A stretch of 64,000 bases of DNA from [Bacteroides] pectinophilus (GCA_025146925.1 CP102260.1:697001-761000); one strand, 5' to 3'; shown: positions 9,701-18,186, counted from the stretch's first letter. Notes: generated from the letters alone by a model not told the origin. A program made the numbers and translations.

Positions 9701-10343
9701 GCAGCCGCAGATGGCAGAACGTACACAAAATGTGCTCAGGGTAGACATGTCAGAGTATATGAATACTCCCGGCGGCGTTAAGGACTACGTCCCTGACTAT
9801 GTTGATGTAGGTTCACCTTCTGATGAGGGCGGCAGGGATGAAGGTGCATTAAGAGATGGCGATGAGGTTACAATCGGTGGAATTATCACTGATAAGACAG
9901 TGAAGTCAACCAAGACTAACCAGCTTATGGCGTTTGTTACCGTTGAGGATATGTACGGAACTGTCGAGGTTATTGTATTTCCACGAAGCTACAATGACAA
10001 CCGTGCAAAGCTTGAGGTTGATGAAAAGGTATTTATCAGCGGAAGGGTCTCACTTGAAGCAGATGCAAAGGGCAGAGTTATTCTGAACAGGGTCATCACG
10101 TTTGATGAGGTACCGAGAAAATGCTGGATACAGTTCGAGGATATGGAGCAGTTCAGGCAGAAGGAACAGAGGCTGTATGATATAATAAGAACATCGGACG
10201 GCCATGACGGAATGGTTGTATACTGCCGTAAGGAAAAACAGATGAAAAAGCTGCCGATGAGCTGTAATGTCTGCATAGACGATGAACTGAAGAAAGCGCT
10301 TATGGCTGAATTTGGAGAGGATAATGTTAAGGTTACGTTATAG
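6753..10343 (+). CDS. dnaE: DNA polymerase III alpha subunit (DnaE)
   Basis: Replicative polymerase subunit of about 1196 aa. The N-terminal PHP domain starts at once (HLHVHTEYSLLDG), the polymerase core carries GRGSAAGSVVAY and the catalytic aspartates in MPDIDVDFCFERR, then come the helix-hairpin-helix region and a C-terminal OB fold (EVTIGGIITDKTV). It lacks the embedded exonuclease of PolC, so it is the DnaE type, which in Firmicutes extends primers before PolC takes over. The start is ATG 6753 after GGAATGGAG at the usual 6-base spacing; the in-frame ATG at 6741 is inside that ribosome binding site. Confidence 0.97.
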   Translation: MAFTHLHVHTEYSLLDGLSKINEIVSQAKKLGMDSLAITDHGVMYGVIDFYRAALKEGIKPIIGCEVYVAPGSRFDKEAGAGDDRYYHLVLLAENDTGYHNLMKIVSKGFVEGFYYKPRVDYEVLSEYHEGVIALSACLAGEVQRYLARNMYEEGVKAALRYQEIFGKGNYFLELQDHGIPEQRFVNQQLMRMSRELGIDLVATNDVHYTFADDASAHDILLCIQTSKKITDTDRMKYEGGQYYLKSEQEMRELFAYAPQALDNTAKIAARCNVEIEFGVQKLPKYDTPAVYASSSEYLRWLCNRGFGKRYPDAPEDVRKRLDYELSVINEMGYVDYFLIVWDFINYAKSNDISVGPGRGSAAGSVVAYCLEITDIDPIKYSLIFERFLNPERVSMPDIDVDFCFERRQEVIDYVVRKYGKDRVCQIVTFGTMAARAVIKDVGRVLDLPYALRDSVSKMIPRELGITIDKAIEMNPELKALYNSDETVHDLIDKSRRLEGLPRHASMHAAGVVISQKAVDEYVPLSRGSDGSIVAQFVMTTLEELGLLKMDFLGLRTLTVIQSAEHMVRKVVPDFDIDKIDYNDAAVFDMLSTGRTEGVFQLESSGMKSFMKELKPHSMEDIIAGISLYRPGPMDFIPQYIKGKNDRSSIVYDCPQLEPILEPTYGCIVYQEQVMQIVRDLAGYSWGRSDLVRRAMSKKKAYVMEQERRNFIYGNPEENVKGCVNNGIDEKVAGHIYDNMIDFAKYAFNKSHAACYAVVAYQTAFLKTHYPTQFMAALMTSVIDNSTKVAEYVMACRQMGIDILPPDVNEGEYGFSVSGNAIRYGLSAIKSLGRPVIEALVNERSENGKFKNLRDFIERMGKEANKRTIENFIKSGAFDCFEGNRRQQMLVYSQIVDDVARNEKNSLTGQMSLFDFVDEETKAEFEIKMPDVPEYGKKELLAFEKEVLGIYVSGHPLDEYIDMWNKYTTARTSDFEPEDEDAQQPQMAERTQNVLRVDMSEYMNTPGGVKDYVPDYVDVGSPSDEGGRDEGALRDGDEVTIGGIITDKTVKSTKTNQLMAFVTVEDMYGTVEVIVFPRSYNDNRAKLEVDEKVFISGRVSLEADAKGRVILNRVITFDEVPRKCWIQFEDMEQFRQKEQRLYDIIRTSDGHDGMVVYCRKEKQMKKLPMSCNVCIDDELKKALMAEFGEDNVKVTL

Positions 10344-10372
10344 CCCGGCTCTTTATAGCCCACATTGAAGCC

Positions 10373-10413
10373 TGCGTCAGAGCGGATATACTGTCTGCTT
10401 TAATGCAGGCTTG
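10373..10413 (+). terminator. Possible terminator after dnaE
   Basis: GCCTGC pairs with GCAGGC around a long AT-richer interior. There is no clean U-run, so the call is weak. Confidence 0.3.
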
Positions 10414-10444
10414 TGCAAACGTGCGGTAAATTTCTAAAAAGCCA

Positions 10445-10473
10445 TTGAAAATGTTATATTATTGGATTAAAAT
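10445..10473 (+). promoter_or_regulatory. Promoter for pfkA
   Basis: TTGAAA at 10445-10450 and TAAAAT at 10468-10473 are 17 bases apart, about 70 bases ahead of the pfkA start. Confidence 0.6.
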
Positions 10474-10542
10474 TAAATAAATTATGATAAGATGTGCATA
10501 AGCTTGGATGTCTGTAAAAGACAGGCAGGAATGGAGATTAAT

Positions 10543-11517
10543 ATGGCAAAAGAGATTAAGACAATAGGAGTTTTGACAAGTGGTGGTGATGCACCCGGTA
10601 TGAATCCTGCTATACGTGCAGTAGTTAGAACGGCCTTGGCCAAGGGTCTTAAGGTCAAAGGCATTCTTAAGGGATATAACGGACTTATAAGTGATGAGAT
10701 AATAGATATGGACAGACACAGTGTGTCAGATATAATCCAGCGCGGCGGTACTATTCTTTATACTGCACGAAGCATGGAATTCATGACACAGGAAGGTCAG
10801 GAAAAAGCTGCCGATACATGCCGCAGACATGGCATTGACGGAATAGTTGTAATAGGTGGTGACGGTTCCTTCAGAGGCGCCCAGAAGCTTGCTGCGCAGG
10901 GAATCAACACAATCGGTCTTCCGGGAACGATTGACCTTGATATTGCATGTACAGATTATACAATCGGATTTGATACAGCGGTCAATACTGCAATGGAGGC
11001 TATTGATAAGGTAAGAGATACCTCGACATCCCATGAGCGTTGCAGTATTATAGAGGTTATGGGCCGTAATGCAGGATATATAGCATTGTGGTGCGGTATT
11101 GCCAATGGCGCTGAGGATATTCTTCTTCCTGAGAGATATAATAATGATGAGCAGGAGCTTATTAACCACATTATAGAGGGACGTAAGAAGGGCAAGAAGC
11201 ATCATCTTATCATTAATGCCGAGGGCATTGGACATTCTACGGGAATGGCAAGAAGAATAGAGGCTGCTACCGGAATTGAGACAAGAGCAACAATCTTAGG
11301 CTACATGCAGCGAGGCGGAAGTCCTACATGTAAGGACAGAGTGTATGCATCAGTGATGGGTGCCAAGGCAGTTGATCTTCTGTGTGAAGGCAAGAGTAAC
11401 CGCGTTGTTGCATATAAGAACGGACAGTTTGTAGACTATGACATTGACGAAGCACTTGCAATGACAAAGGATATCGATGACTACGAATTCATGGTAAGTC
11501 TTATGATATCAAAGTAA
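10543..11517 (+). CDS. pfkA: 6-phosphofructokinase
   Basis: Committing step of glycolysis: fructose-6-phosphate to fructose-1,6-bisphosphate. The phosphate loop TSGGDAPGMNPAIRA, the GGDGSFRGA segment (Gly after Asp, as in ATP-dependent enzymes) and the catalytic PGTIDLD are present. The usual TIDND reads TIDLD, keeping both aspartates but replacing the Asn with Leu. Length (324 aa) is close to the 320-aa bacterial norm. The start is ATG 10543 behind GGAATGGAG; the in-frame ATGs further up (10492, 10531) lie in untranslated leader. A terminator follows. Confidence 0.95.
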   Translation: MAKEIKTIGVLTSGGDAPGMNPAIRAVVRTALAKGLKVKGILKGYNGLISDEIIDMDRHSVSDIIQRGGTILYTARSMEFMTQEGQEKAADTCRRHGIDGIVVIGGDGSFRGAQKLAAQGINTIGLPGTIDLDIACTDYTIGFDTAVNTAMEAIDKVRDTSTSHERCSIIEVMGRNAGYIALWCGIANGAEDILLPERYNNDEQELINHIIEGRKKGKKHHLIINAEGIGHSTGMARRIEAATGIETRATILGYMQRGGSPTCKDRVYASVMGAKAVDLLCEGKSNRVVAYKNGQFVDYDIDEALAMTKDIDDYEFMVSLMISK

Positions 11518-11541
11518 TTAATAACAGCTGGACATTATGCA

Positions 11542-11576
11542 GAGTCCGTCTGGACATATCCGGACGGCTCTTTTCA
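11542..11576 (+). terminator. Rho-independent terminator after pfkA
   Basis: GAGTCCGTCTGGA pairs imperfectly with ATCCGGACGGCTC, followed by TTTT. Confidence 0.75.
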
Positions 11577-11601
11577 TATTATAGGATAGGTAACATATAA
11601 T
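11573..11601 (+). promoter_or_regulatory. Promoter for the murL-murD operon
   Basis: TATAAT at 11596-11601 with TTCATA 17 bases upstream at 11573-11578. The -35 overlaps the U-run of the pfkA terminator. Confidence 0.5.
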
Positions 11602-11634
11602 AGATAGAATATATGGAAGGAAAGGATTCTTAAC

Positions 11635-13092
11635 ATGAGTTCATATAAAGAATTAAGAGCCAAGTATCCGACATTTACTTATGAAGGATATGACGTGAAA
11701 CAGAATGATAAGGAAGTGGAGATTACTTATCACTTTGCTATAGACAATCTGGCACAGTTTGCGCCACAGTGGAGATTCCCCGCAGGGGACAGGCAGTGCG
11801 ATTATTCCAGTGATGAGACATTTGCAAGGCTTATATTCTCGCTTGGAATGGTGGAGCTTGTAAGCTATTGGAAGATAGCATGCCCTCCAAAGGTAATAAT
11901 AAAGAATGCTTCGCTTGGAGAAGACCAGATAGCATGGTGGAAGTCGTTGTATTTTAACGGACTTGGAGAATTCTACTATACTAACGGAATAGAAGAGAAT
12001 ATTAATGATTTTATGGAGATAGTTCCTGAGAACGGAATATGTGAGAATGCATTGTCACTTCAGTGTGAGGCTGATGTTGAAGCTGCAATGGCGTTAAGGA
12101 ACAGCAGGATAAAGTCACTTGCAGATGGGGCGCACTGTATGGTACCGGTTGGCGGAGGCAAGGATTCCGTAGTATCGCTTGATGTGCTTAAAGGATATAA
12201 GAGTCAGATTCATCCTTATATAATTAATCCGAGAGGTGCAACGATAAAGACAGTTGAGACCGCAGGAATGAGCATGGATGACAGAAATGTGATTGTAGCA
12301 CACAGGACTCTCGACAGTAATATGCTTGAACTCAACAAGAAGGGATTCCTTAACGGACATACACCGTTCTCTGCGATTGTGGCATTCTCGGCAGTTATTG
12401 CTGCATATATGAATGATATAACGTATATTGCACTGTCAAATGAGTCCAGTGCCAATGAGAGCACAGTGCCGGGAAGTACCGTTAATCACCAGTATTCCAA
12501 GAGCTTTGAATTTGAACGTGATTTTCATGAATATGAGGCAGTATATCTTAAGAGCAATACCTATTATTTCAGCCTTTTAAGACCTCTGAGTGAATTCCAG
12601 ATTGCAGCTGATTTTGCTGCATGTACGGATTTCCATTCCATATTCAGAAGCTGCAATGTAGGAAGCAAGAAGGATATATGGTGCGGTCACTGTCCTAAGT
12701 GCATGTTTGTGTGGCTTATTCTGTCACCGTTTATTGAGCAGGAGAAGCTTTGTAAGATATTCGGAACTGATATGGCAGAAGATGAGACAATGCAGGAATG
12801 TTTTGACAAGCTTGTGGGAATCGCAAGCGAGAAGCCGTTTGAATGTGTAGGAAGCGTTAATGAGGTTAATGCGGCGATAACGCTTACAATAAGAAGCATG
12901 AAAGAGGCAGGAAAGAAGCTTCCGTATCTGTTTGGATATTATTGCGGTACCGGACTTTATGAAAAGAATCTGCCTGTATGTGAGGATTATTTCAGATACT
13001 ATGATACCCAGAATCTGCTTCCGAAGGATTTTGAGGAGGCATTGAATAAGACACTTAATGAAAAATTGGGAGAGAGGGCGCCAAGACATTGA
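11635..13092 (+). CDS. murL: MurL-like UDP-MurNAc-L-Ala-L-Glu epimerase
   Basis: A 485-aa protein with a PP-loop (VPVGGGKDSVVSL, about residue 165) like ATP-pyrophosphatases, the segment ALSNESSANES and a cysteine pair WCGHCPKC near residue 345. These features match the MurL family as I know it from Xanthomonas, where MurL inverts the terminal L-Glu of UDP-MurNAc-L-Ala-L-Glu to D-Glu in an ATP-dependent reaction. The next gene, overlapping by four bases (TTGA), is a MurD relative, the same partner found for MurL. Together they would replace glutamate racemase plus classical MurD. The family call comes from remembered motifs and context, not from an alignment; a generic adenine nucleotide alpha-hydrolase is the alternative. 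Confidence 0.75.
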   Translation: MSSYKELRAKYPTFTYEGYDVKQNDKEVEITYHFAIDNLAQFAPQWRFPAGDRQCDYSSDETFARLIFSLGMVELVSYWKIACPPKVIIKNASLGEDQIAWWKSLYFNGLGEFYYTNGIEENINDFMEIVPENGICENALSLQCEADVEAAMALRNSRIKSLADGAHCMVPVGGGKDSVVSLDVLKGYKSQIHPYIINPRGATIKTVETAGMSMDDRNVIVAHRTLDSNMLELNKKGFLNGHTPFSAIVAFSAVIAAYMNDITYIALSNESSANESTVPGSTVNHQYSKSFEFERDFHEYEAVYLKSNTYYFSLLRPLSEFQIAADFAACTDFHSIFRSCNVGSKKDIWCGHCPKCMFVWLILSPFIEQEKLCKIFGTDMAEDETMQECFDKLVGIASEKPFECVGSVNEVNAAITLTIRSMKEAGKKLPYLFGYYCGTGLYEKNLPVCEDYFRYYDTQNLLPKDFEEALNKTLNEKLGERAPRH

Positions 13093-14465
13093 TAAAGCAT
13101 TTAACTGAATTTATACATGGACTTGTTAATAATAAGAAGGTTCTCATACTTGGATATGGACGTGAGGGAAGGTCTACTCTGCCAGTGGTAATTGAGGCCG
13201 GAGGTGCGGCAGTAATTGCTGTTGCTGATGCAAAGCCTGTGAAGGACGGACTTCCCGAAGGAGTAACAGCGATAACGGGAGAAGAGTATCTTGGATGTCT
13301 TAATGATTTTGATGTTGTATTCAAGAGCCCGGGCATTGTGCTTGATAGAGAGATTAATGATTATACATGTAATATAGTTTCCCAGATGGAAGTGTTTTTT
13401 GAATGCTTCCGTGACAGGATAATAGGAATTACGGGAACTAAGGGAAAGAGCACAACCACAACGCTTCTGTACCATGTTCTTAAGTCGTCGGGAAAGGATG
13501 TGCTGCTTGCAGGGAATATAGGAATTCCGGTGTTTGAGATAGCTGACGGAATGAATGACACGACAACGGCGGTTCTGGAACTTTCATGCCACCAGCTCGA
13601 ATATATGGATGTATCGCCACACATGGCAATATATCTTAATCTGCATGAAGAACATCTTGACCATTACGGCACTATGGCAAAGTATACAGCTGCCAAGGAG
13701 AATATATACAGACATCAGAAAGCAGGGGATAAGCTGTATTGCCTGGATAGCCTCAGGCCACATGAGACATTGCCTGCGGATGTGTATACATTCAGATGCG
13801 GTGCCTGTAGCGGAGCGGACTACAGCCTGTCAGGCGGCACGATATATTATAAAGATGAGGATAACGGCGAATGCGAATACAGAATACCGGTCGGTGATAT
13901 AAAGCTTATCGGAGAGCATAATTATTTTGATATTGCATTTGTGTATGCTGCATGCAGAGACTGCGGTGTTACAGACGAACAGTTTACAAGAGCACTTTTA
14001 AGCTATGAACCCCTCCCACACAGACTGCAGTATGTTGGAACAATAAATGGCATAAAGTGGTACGATGATTCAATATCTACGATTGATGAGACTACAATAC
14101 AGGCACTGAATACACTTAAGGATGCCGACACAGTTCTTATAGGCGGTATGGACAGAGGCATAAGCTATAAAGAGCTGGAACAATATCTGGCACATTCTGA
14201 TATTAAGAATATAATCCTTATGGAAGCATCGGGCAAACGTATTCTTGAGGAGATAGAATTAATGAAAGGTGAATTTGAATCGCCTGAGAGAATACATTAT
14301 GTTCAGCATCTTGAAGATGCAGTCAGTCTTGCGGCAGATATTACAGGAGCAGGAAGAAGCTGTGTTATGTCACCGGCAGCAGCAAGTTACGGAATATTCC
14401 GTAATTTTGAAGAGCGTGGTGAAGTATTTAAAAAGCTTGTTTCCGGAATGGAGAAAAACGCATGA
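13089..14465 (+). CDS. murD2: MurD2-like UDP-MurNAc-L-Ala--L-glutamate ligase
   Basis: Mur ligase of 458 aa: N-terminal Rossmann domain (KVLILGYGREGRST), ATP loop GITGTKGKSTTT, then ELSCHQLEYMD and NLHEEHLDHYG, and the C-terminal ligase domain (YDDSISTIDETTIQAL, LIGGMDRGISY). Classical MurD usually reads ELSSFQL and a DHLDRH-type histidine motif; the ELSCHQL/EEHLDHYG form resembles MurD2, which adds L-Glu rather than D-Glu to UDP-MurNAc-L-Ala. The TTG start overlaps the murL stop by four bases, which strongly supports joint function. Classical D-Glu-specific MurD cannot be excluded without an alignment. Confidence 0.8.
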   Translation: MIKHLTEFIHGLVNNKKVLILGYGREGRSTLPVVIEAGGAAVIAVADAKPVKDGLPEGVTAITGEEYLGCLNDFDVVFKSPGIVLDREINDYTCNIVSQMEVFFECFRDRIIGITGTKGKSTTTTLLYHVLKSSGKDVLLAGNIGIPVFEIADGMNDTTTAVLELSCHQLEYMDVSPHMAIYLNLHEEHLDHYGTMAKYTAAKENIYRHQKAGDKLYCLDSLRPHETLPADVYTFRCGACSGADYSLSGGTIYYKDEDNGECEYRIPVGDIKLIGEHNYFDIAFVYAACRDCGVTDEQFTRALLSYEPLPHRLQYVGTINGIKWYDDSISTIDETTIQALNTLKDADTVLIGGMDRGISYKELEQYLAHSDIKNIILMEASGKRILEEIELMKGEFESPERIHYVQHLEDAVSLAADITGAGRSCVMSPAAASYGIFRNFEERGEVFKKLVSGMEKNA

Positions 14466-15247
14466 TTACCAGTACAGGCAATGCACGTGTGAAGAATGTC
14501 ATACAGCTTCAGACGCGTGCAAGAGCAAGAAAAGACAGCAGGCAGTTTGTCGCAGAGGGCTTCAGGATGGTTTCGGAGGCACCGGCGGACAGAATAGTCA
14601 GTATATATGCATCAGAGACATTTGCAAGATGCAACAGCGGATATATGTCAACAATACAGGTTCCTTATGAGATGGTGTCAGATAATGTATTTGCACAGAT
14701 GTCGGATACCAGGACGCCGCAGGGAATACTTGCGGTTATTAAGATGGCTGAATATGGAATCGGGGATATTATTGCACATGACAACGGCCTTTATGTCATT
14801 GTTGAGAACCTTCAGGATCCGGGGAATCTTGGAACGATCATCAGAATGAGCGAGGCGGCAGGTGTTGACGGAATTATTATGAGCCCGAATACGGTTGATA
14901 TATATAATCCCAAGACGATACGTTCAACAATGGGTTCACTTTACAGGGTACCGTTTGTGTATGCTGATGATTTTGCCGGGACACTTGAACAGATGAAGTC
15001 CAAAGGGGTAGAGCTGTACGCGGCGCACCTTGAAGGAAGTGTTGAATATACGGAGCCGGATTATACTAAGGCGAGTGCATTTGTTATCGGCAATGAAGGC
15101 AACGGACTTACGGATGCCGTAACGAATATCTGCAGCAACAGAATAAGGATTCCGATGGCCGGTAAAGTTGAGTCGCTGAATGCCGCAATTGCAGCATCCG
15201 TGCTGACCTTCGAGGCTGCCAGACAGAGGAGAAATGGCAAGGGTTGA
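14462..15247 (+). CDS. TrmH/SpoU-family RNA 2'-O-methyltransferase
   Basis: A 261-aa SAM-dependent methyltransferase of the knotted SPOUT class. Motif 1 (ENLQDPGNLGTIIR), motif 2 (VIGNEGNGL) and motif 3 (IPMAGKVESLNAAIAASVLTFE) are all present after an N-terminal substrate-binding domain (KNVIQLQTRARARKDSRQFV). It likely methylates a ribose in 23S rRNA or tRNA; the exact site cannot be read from sequence. The ATG overlaps the murD2 stop by four bases (ATGA). Its stop codon lies within the -35 element of the next gene's promoter. Confidence 0.9.
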   Translation: MITSTGNARVKNVIQLQTRARARKDSRQFVAEGFRMVSEAPADRIVSIYASETFARCNSGYMSTIQVPYEMVSDNVFAQMSDTRTPQGILAVIKMAEYGIGDIIAHDNGLYVIVENLQDPGNLGTIIRMSEAAGVDGIIMSPNTVDIYNPKTIRSTMGSLYRVPFVYADDFAGTLEQMKSKGVELYAAHLEGSVEYTEPDYTKASAFVIGNEGNGLTDAVTNICSNRIRIPMAGKVESLNAAIAASVLTFEAARQRRNGKG

Positions 15248-15272
15248 CAAAAATATGTAACTTTGGTAGAAT
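15244..15272 (+). promoter_or_regulatory. Strong sigma-A promoter for the cell-wall hydrolase
   Basis: TTGACA at 15244-15249 and TAGAAT at 15267-15272 are 17 bases apart. The -35 overlaps the stop codon of the methyltransferase gene. Confidence 0.75.
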
Positions 15273-15286
15273 ACTTTCGAAATAAA

Positions 15287-15312
15287 TGTAACATTTTTGT
15301 AATAATTGTAAT
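15287..15312 (+). promoter_or_regulatory. WalR (YycF)-like box, direct repeats of TGTAAY
   Basis: TGTAAC (15287-15292), five bases, TGTAAT (15298-15303), which fits the WalR consensus TGTWAH-N5-TGTWAH. A third TGTAAT follows at 15307-15312, and TGTAAC also occurs at 15256-15261 inside the promoter spacer. WalR controls cell-wall hydrolases, and the gene downstream is one. The site lies downstream of the best -10, so it would repress that promoter, or activate a later start. Confidence 0.5.
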
Positions 15313-15457
15313 CGGTTATTCATATAATAATGTTACAGGACAGCGGTTACTATGCCTGACTGCTGTCAGCCAAGATACTGTTATTTACAAGTGATATTAT
15401 TTTGCTGTGCAGACAGCGGGCGGTTAATAACAGACAGTTGAGGCGGAAAGGTTATGT

Positions 15458-16669
15458 ATGAAATCAAAGAGCAGGGTAGCGGTGATGGCAGGCACCATGA
15501 TGGTTATTGCAATGATGCCGGTTATGCCTAACTACATTGCTGCCGGGACAACCCACGAAGCATATGCGGCAGCGCAGACTTACAATGAAGAAAGAACTGC
15601 ATCTTATGAAGAAAAAGCAGTTGACATTGTTGCGTATGCACAGGGTAAGCAGGAGACACTTAAGGAAGAAAGTATATTTAAGGGAAAGGCAGTTGCCACG
15701 GATACTGATTATCTTGCGGTAATGCAGGAGCCTGATGATGATTCAGAGGTGGCAGGCAAGCTTTTCGAGTATAATATTGCTGATGTTATTGAACAGGACA
15801 ACGGATGGACTAAGATTACGTCCGGCAATCTTACAGGATATGTGCCTACGGATGCGCTTTGCTTTGATGATGAAGCTGAGAGCGTTGCAAGGCTTGAGAC
15901 AGAGGTTTCGGCAGCACCGGTCGGAAGTGAGGCTGTTGTATACGCTTCATACGATACGGATGCAGCAGTAACCGGAACATTTACAGCAGATGAGAGTGCT
16001 GTGCCGGTAAGCCGTATAGGAGAATATGTTAAGATTCTGAAGTCTGATGAGAGTACAGGATATGTTCTTGCTGATGCAGTCACAATTGATTACGGATTTG
16101 AATGCGGAATGACTGTTGAGGAAGAGGAAGCCAGGAAGGCAGCAGAGGAAGCAGCACGTCAGGCAGCAGAAGAGGCGGCACGTAAGGCAGCTGAGGAAGA
16201 AGCAGCACGCAAGGCGGCAGAGGAAGCGCTCAGACAGCAGATTATTGCAAGAACGATAGCAGGAACAGATTTTACTTATAATCCGACAATGGCAGTATCA
16301 GATGATGACCTGTGGGTGCTTGCATGTATCATTGACTGGGAAGCAGGCTGGGAACCATATGAAGGTAAGCTTGCAGTTGCCAATGTAATACTTAACCGCG
16401 TAAGAAGTGCAAGATATCCGGATACAGTATCAGATGTTGTGTATGCGAGAGGCCAGTTTGGCGGAGTGATGTCAGGCGGAAGTATCTCGGCGAGATTTGA
16501 ACAGAGGCTTGCAGCGGGGCCACGTACTGATGAGTGCATGGAAGCAGCGCTTGAAGCACTGTCAGGCAAGAATAACATTGGAGATTTTACTGCATTTAAC
16601 GGTTCAGATGTGATTAATTATGCAGCACTTTCTGATTATGCAATAATCGGAGGACACTGCTTCTATTAA
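15458..16669 (+). CDS. Secreted SH3-domain cell-wall hydrolase (SleB/CwlJ-type catalytic domain)
   Basis: A 403-aa exported protein: N-terminal signal sequence (residues 1-35, ending near the alanine-rich EAYAAAQ), two bacterial SH3-like segments (about 70-130 and 145-205), an alanine/glutamate/lysine-rich coiled linker (about 220-260, repeats of RKAAEEA) and a C-terminal Hydrolase_2 domain (DDDLWVLACIIDWEAGWEPY..., with the catalytic glutamate in DWEAG). The family cleaves peptidoglycan glycan strands. SleB acts in spore germination, but SH3-bearing vegetative relatives are common in Lachnospiraceae. It has its own promoter with a WalR-like box and its own terminator. Confidence 0.88.
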   Translation: MKSKSRVAVMAGTMMVIAMMPVMPNYIAAGTTHEAYAAAQTYNEERTASYEEKAVDIVAYAQGKQETLKEESIFKGKAVATDTDYLAVMQEPDDDSEVAGKLFEYNIADVIEQDNGWTKITSGNLTGYVPTDALCFDDEAESVARLETEVSAAPVGSEAVVYASYDTDAAVTGTFTADESAVPVSRIGEYVKILKSDESTGYVLADAVTIDYGFECGMTVEEEEARKAAEEAARQAAEEAARKAAEEEAARKAAEEALRQQIIARTIAGTDFTYNPTMAVSDDDLWVLACIIDWEAGWEPYEGKLAVANVILNRVRSARYPDTVSDVVYARGQFGGVMSGGSISARFEQRLAAGPRTDECMEAALEALSGKNNIGDFTAFNGSDVINYAALSDYAIIGGHCFY

Positions 16670-16719
16670 TTAATATTCAATGCAGGATATATAGTGCAGA
16701 ATACATGCAGTTATGCAGC

Positions 16720-16757
16720 AACCCGGACAGATTAACAGTCTGTTCCGGGTTATTTTT
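16720..16757 (+). terminator. Rho-independent terminator after the hydrolase
   Basis: AACCCGGACAGA pairs with TCTGTTCCGGGTT (one bulged base), followed by a T-rich run. Confidence 0.88.
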
Positions 16758-16782
16758 ATATGTACTATTTTTGCTATGCATC

Positions 16783-16810
16783 TTGTCAATTATATGCAGA
16801 TGATGATAAT
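16783..16810 (+). promoter_or_regulatory. Promoter for argF
   Basis: TTGTCA at 16783-16788 and GATAAT at 16805-16810, spaced 16 bases. I did not find a convincing arginine repressor box. Confidence 0.5.
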
Positions 16811-16861
16811 ATAAGAAGATAAAGAAATTTTTAGTTATTATGCGAACGGAGGATCAGAGTT

Positions 16862-17863
16862 ATGGTTAATTTAAAAGGTCGTAATTTTCTTACACTGCGT
16901 GATTACAGTGCAGAGGAGATAGAGTATTTATTAGATCTGGCTGCAAAGCTTAAGAAGATGAAGAAAGACGGAGTTACAGACAAGTGCCTTGAAGGTAAGA
17001 ATGTTGCTCTTATATTTGAAAAGACAAGTACAAGAACACGCTGTTCATTTGAAGTGGCAGCACATGATCTTGGCATGGGTACAACATATCTTGATCCTAA
17101 GGGTTCGCAGATAGGCAAAAAAGAAAGCATTGCGGATACAGCAAGAGTACTTGGAAGCATGTTTGAAGGAATTGAATATCGTGGCTTCGGTCAGGAGATA
17201 GTTGAAGAGCTTGCAAAGTATGCGGGTGTGCCTGTATGGAACGGACTGACTAATGAATATCATCCTACACAGATGCTTGCAGATATGCTTACAATCCGTG
17301 AGAAGATCGGAAGACTCAAGGGCGTTAAGCTCGTATATATGGGTGATGCAAGATACAACATGGGTAATTCATGGATGATAGCATGTGCTAAGATGGGAAT
17401 GAACTTTACTGCATGTGCACCGAAGGAATACTGGCCTGATAAGGAACTTATTAAGGCTTGTGAAGAGTATGCTGCCGTAAGCGGTGCGACACTTACATTT
17501 GAAGAGGATCCTGTTAAGGCAACTAAGGATGCAGATGTCCTCTATACTGATGTGTGGGTATCAATGGGCGAGCCTGATGAGGTATGGGCAGAGAGAATTA
17601 AGGCGCTTACTCCTTACCGCATTACGATGGAGCTTGTGAAGAACGCATCTGACAGCGTTATATTCATGCACTGCCTGCCTGCATTCCATGACCTTAAGAC
17701 TACTGTGGGCAGGGAGATATATGAAAAGTTCGGCCTTACGGAGATGGAGGTTACGGACGAGGTATTTGAGTCTGAGTATTCAGTAGTGTTTGATGAGGCT
17801 GAGAACCGTATGCATACAATTAAGGCTGTTATGGCTGCTACACTTGGTGCATATCAGGATTAA
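16862..17863 (+). CDS. argF: Ornithine carbamoyltransferase
   Basis: Makes citrulline from ornithine and carbamoyl phosphate in arginine synthesis; the catabolic form runs in reverse in the arginine deiminase pathway. The carbamoyl phosphate site STRTR (in [13 protein letters not shown]), [11 protein letters not shown], the ornithine-loop segment [11 protein letters not shown] and HCLPAFHD are all intact, and the 333-aa length is normal. No other arginine genes or arcA/arcC are adjacent, so the sequence does not decide between anabolic and catabolic roles. A strong ribosome binding site (GGAGG) precedes the ATG. Confidence 0.95.
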   Translation: MVNLKGRNFLTLRDYSAEEIEYLLDLAAKLKKMKKDGVTDKCLEGKNVALIFEKTSTRTRCSFEVAAHDLGMGTTYLDPKGSQIGKKESIADTARVLGSMFEGIEYRGFGQEIVEELAKYAGVPVWNGLTNEYHPTQMLADMLTIREKIGRLKGVKLVYMGDARYNMGNSWMIACAKMGMNFTACAPKEYWPDKELIKACEEYAAVSGATLTFEEDPVKATKDADVLYTDVWVSMGEPDEVWAERIKALTPYRITMELVKNASDSVIFMHCLPAFHDLKTTVGREIYEKFGLTEMEVTDEVFESEYSVVFDEAENRMHTIKAVMAATLGAYQD

Positions 17864-17886
17864 TATTAACATGAACGGAGGAAGAC

Positions 17887-18186
17887 ATGGATTTCTTTAC
17901 TACGTCTAACACAGGAGCATATGGAGCGTACCGCAGGTCTAAGATGGTAATAGACGCACTTAATATTATGCTTGCGGTAGTTATTGTAGTGCTTTTTGTG
18001 GCACTTATATTTCTGAATGACCGCAGAAGTTTTCTGTTTCCGCTCATATTTCTTGCAGGTGGAATAGACAATGCACTTGCGGCGGCAAAGAATTTCATGA
18101 GCTACAACCGTATAGGCGGGATTGCGCTTACGGTTGTTGCTGTGCTTCTCTGGCTGCTTGCATTCATATGCTTTAGAATAAGATAG
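17887..18186 (+). CDS. Small three-helix membrane protein of unknown function
   Basis: A 99-aa protein with a short basic N-terminus (YGAYRRSKMV), then three hydrophobic stretches at about residues 22-42, 47-62 and 75-97. AACGGAGGAAG precedes the ATG. It sits between argF and birA on the same strand with short gaps and is probably co-transcribed. It resembles small membrane proteins annotated as DUFs in Lachnospiraceae (possibly DUF6637), but I cannot assign a function. Confidence 0.75.
   Translation: MDFFTTSNTGAYGAYRRSKMVIDALNIMLAVVIVVLFVALIFLNDRRSFLFPLIFLAGGIDNALAAAKNFMSYNRIGGIALTVVAVLLWLLAFICFRIR

Noticed and set aside
16783-16860. Arginine repressor (ARG) box at argF
   Set aside because: There are AT-rich inverted stretches, but none matches the ARG consensus well enough.
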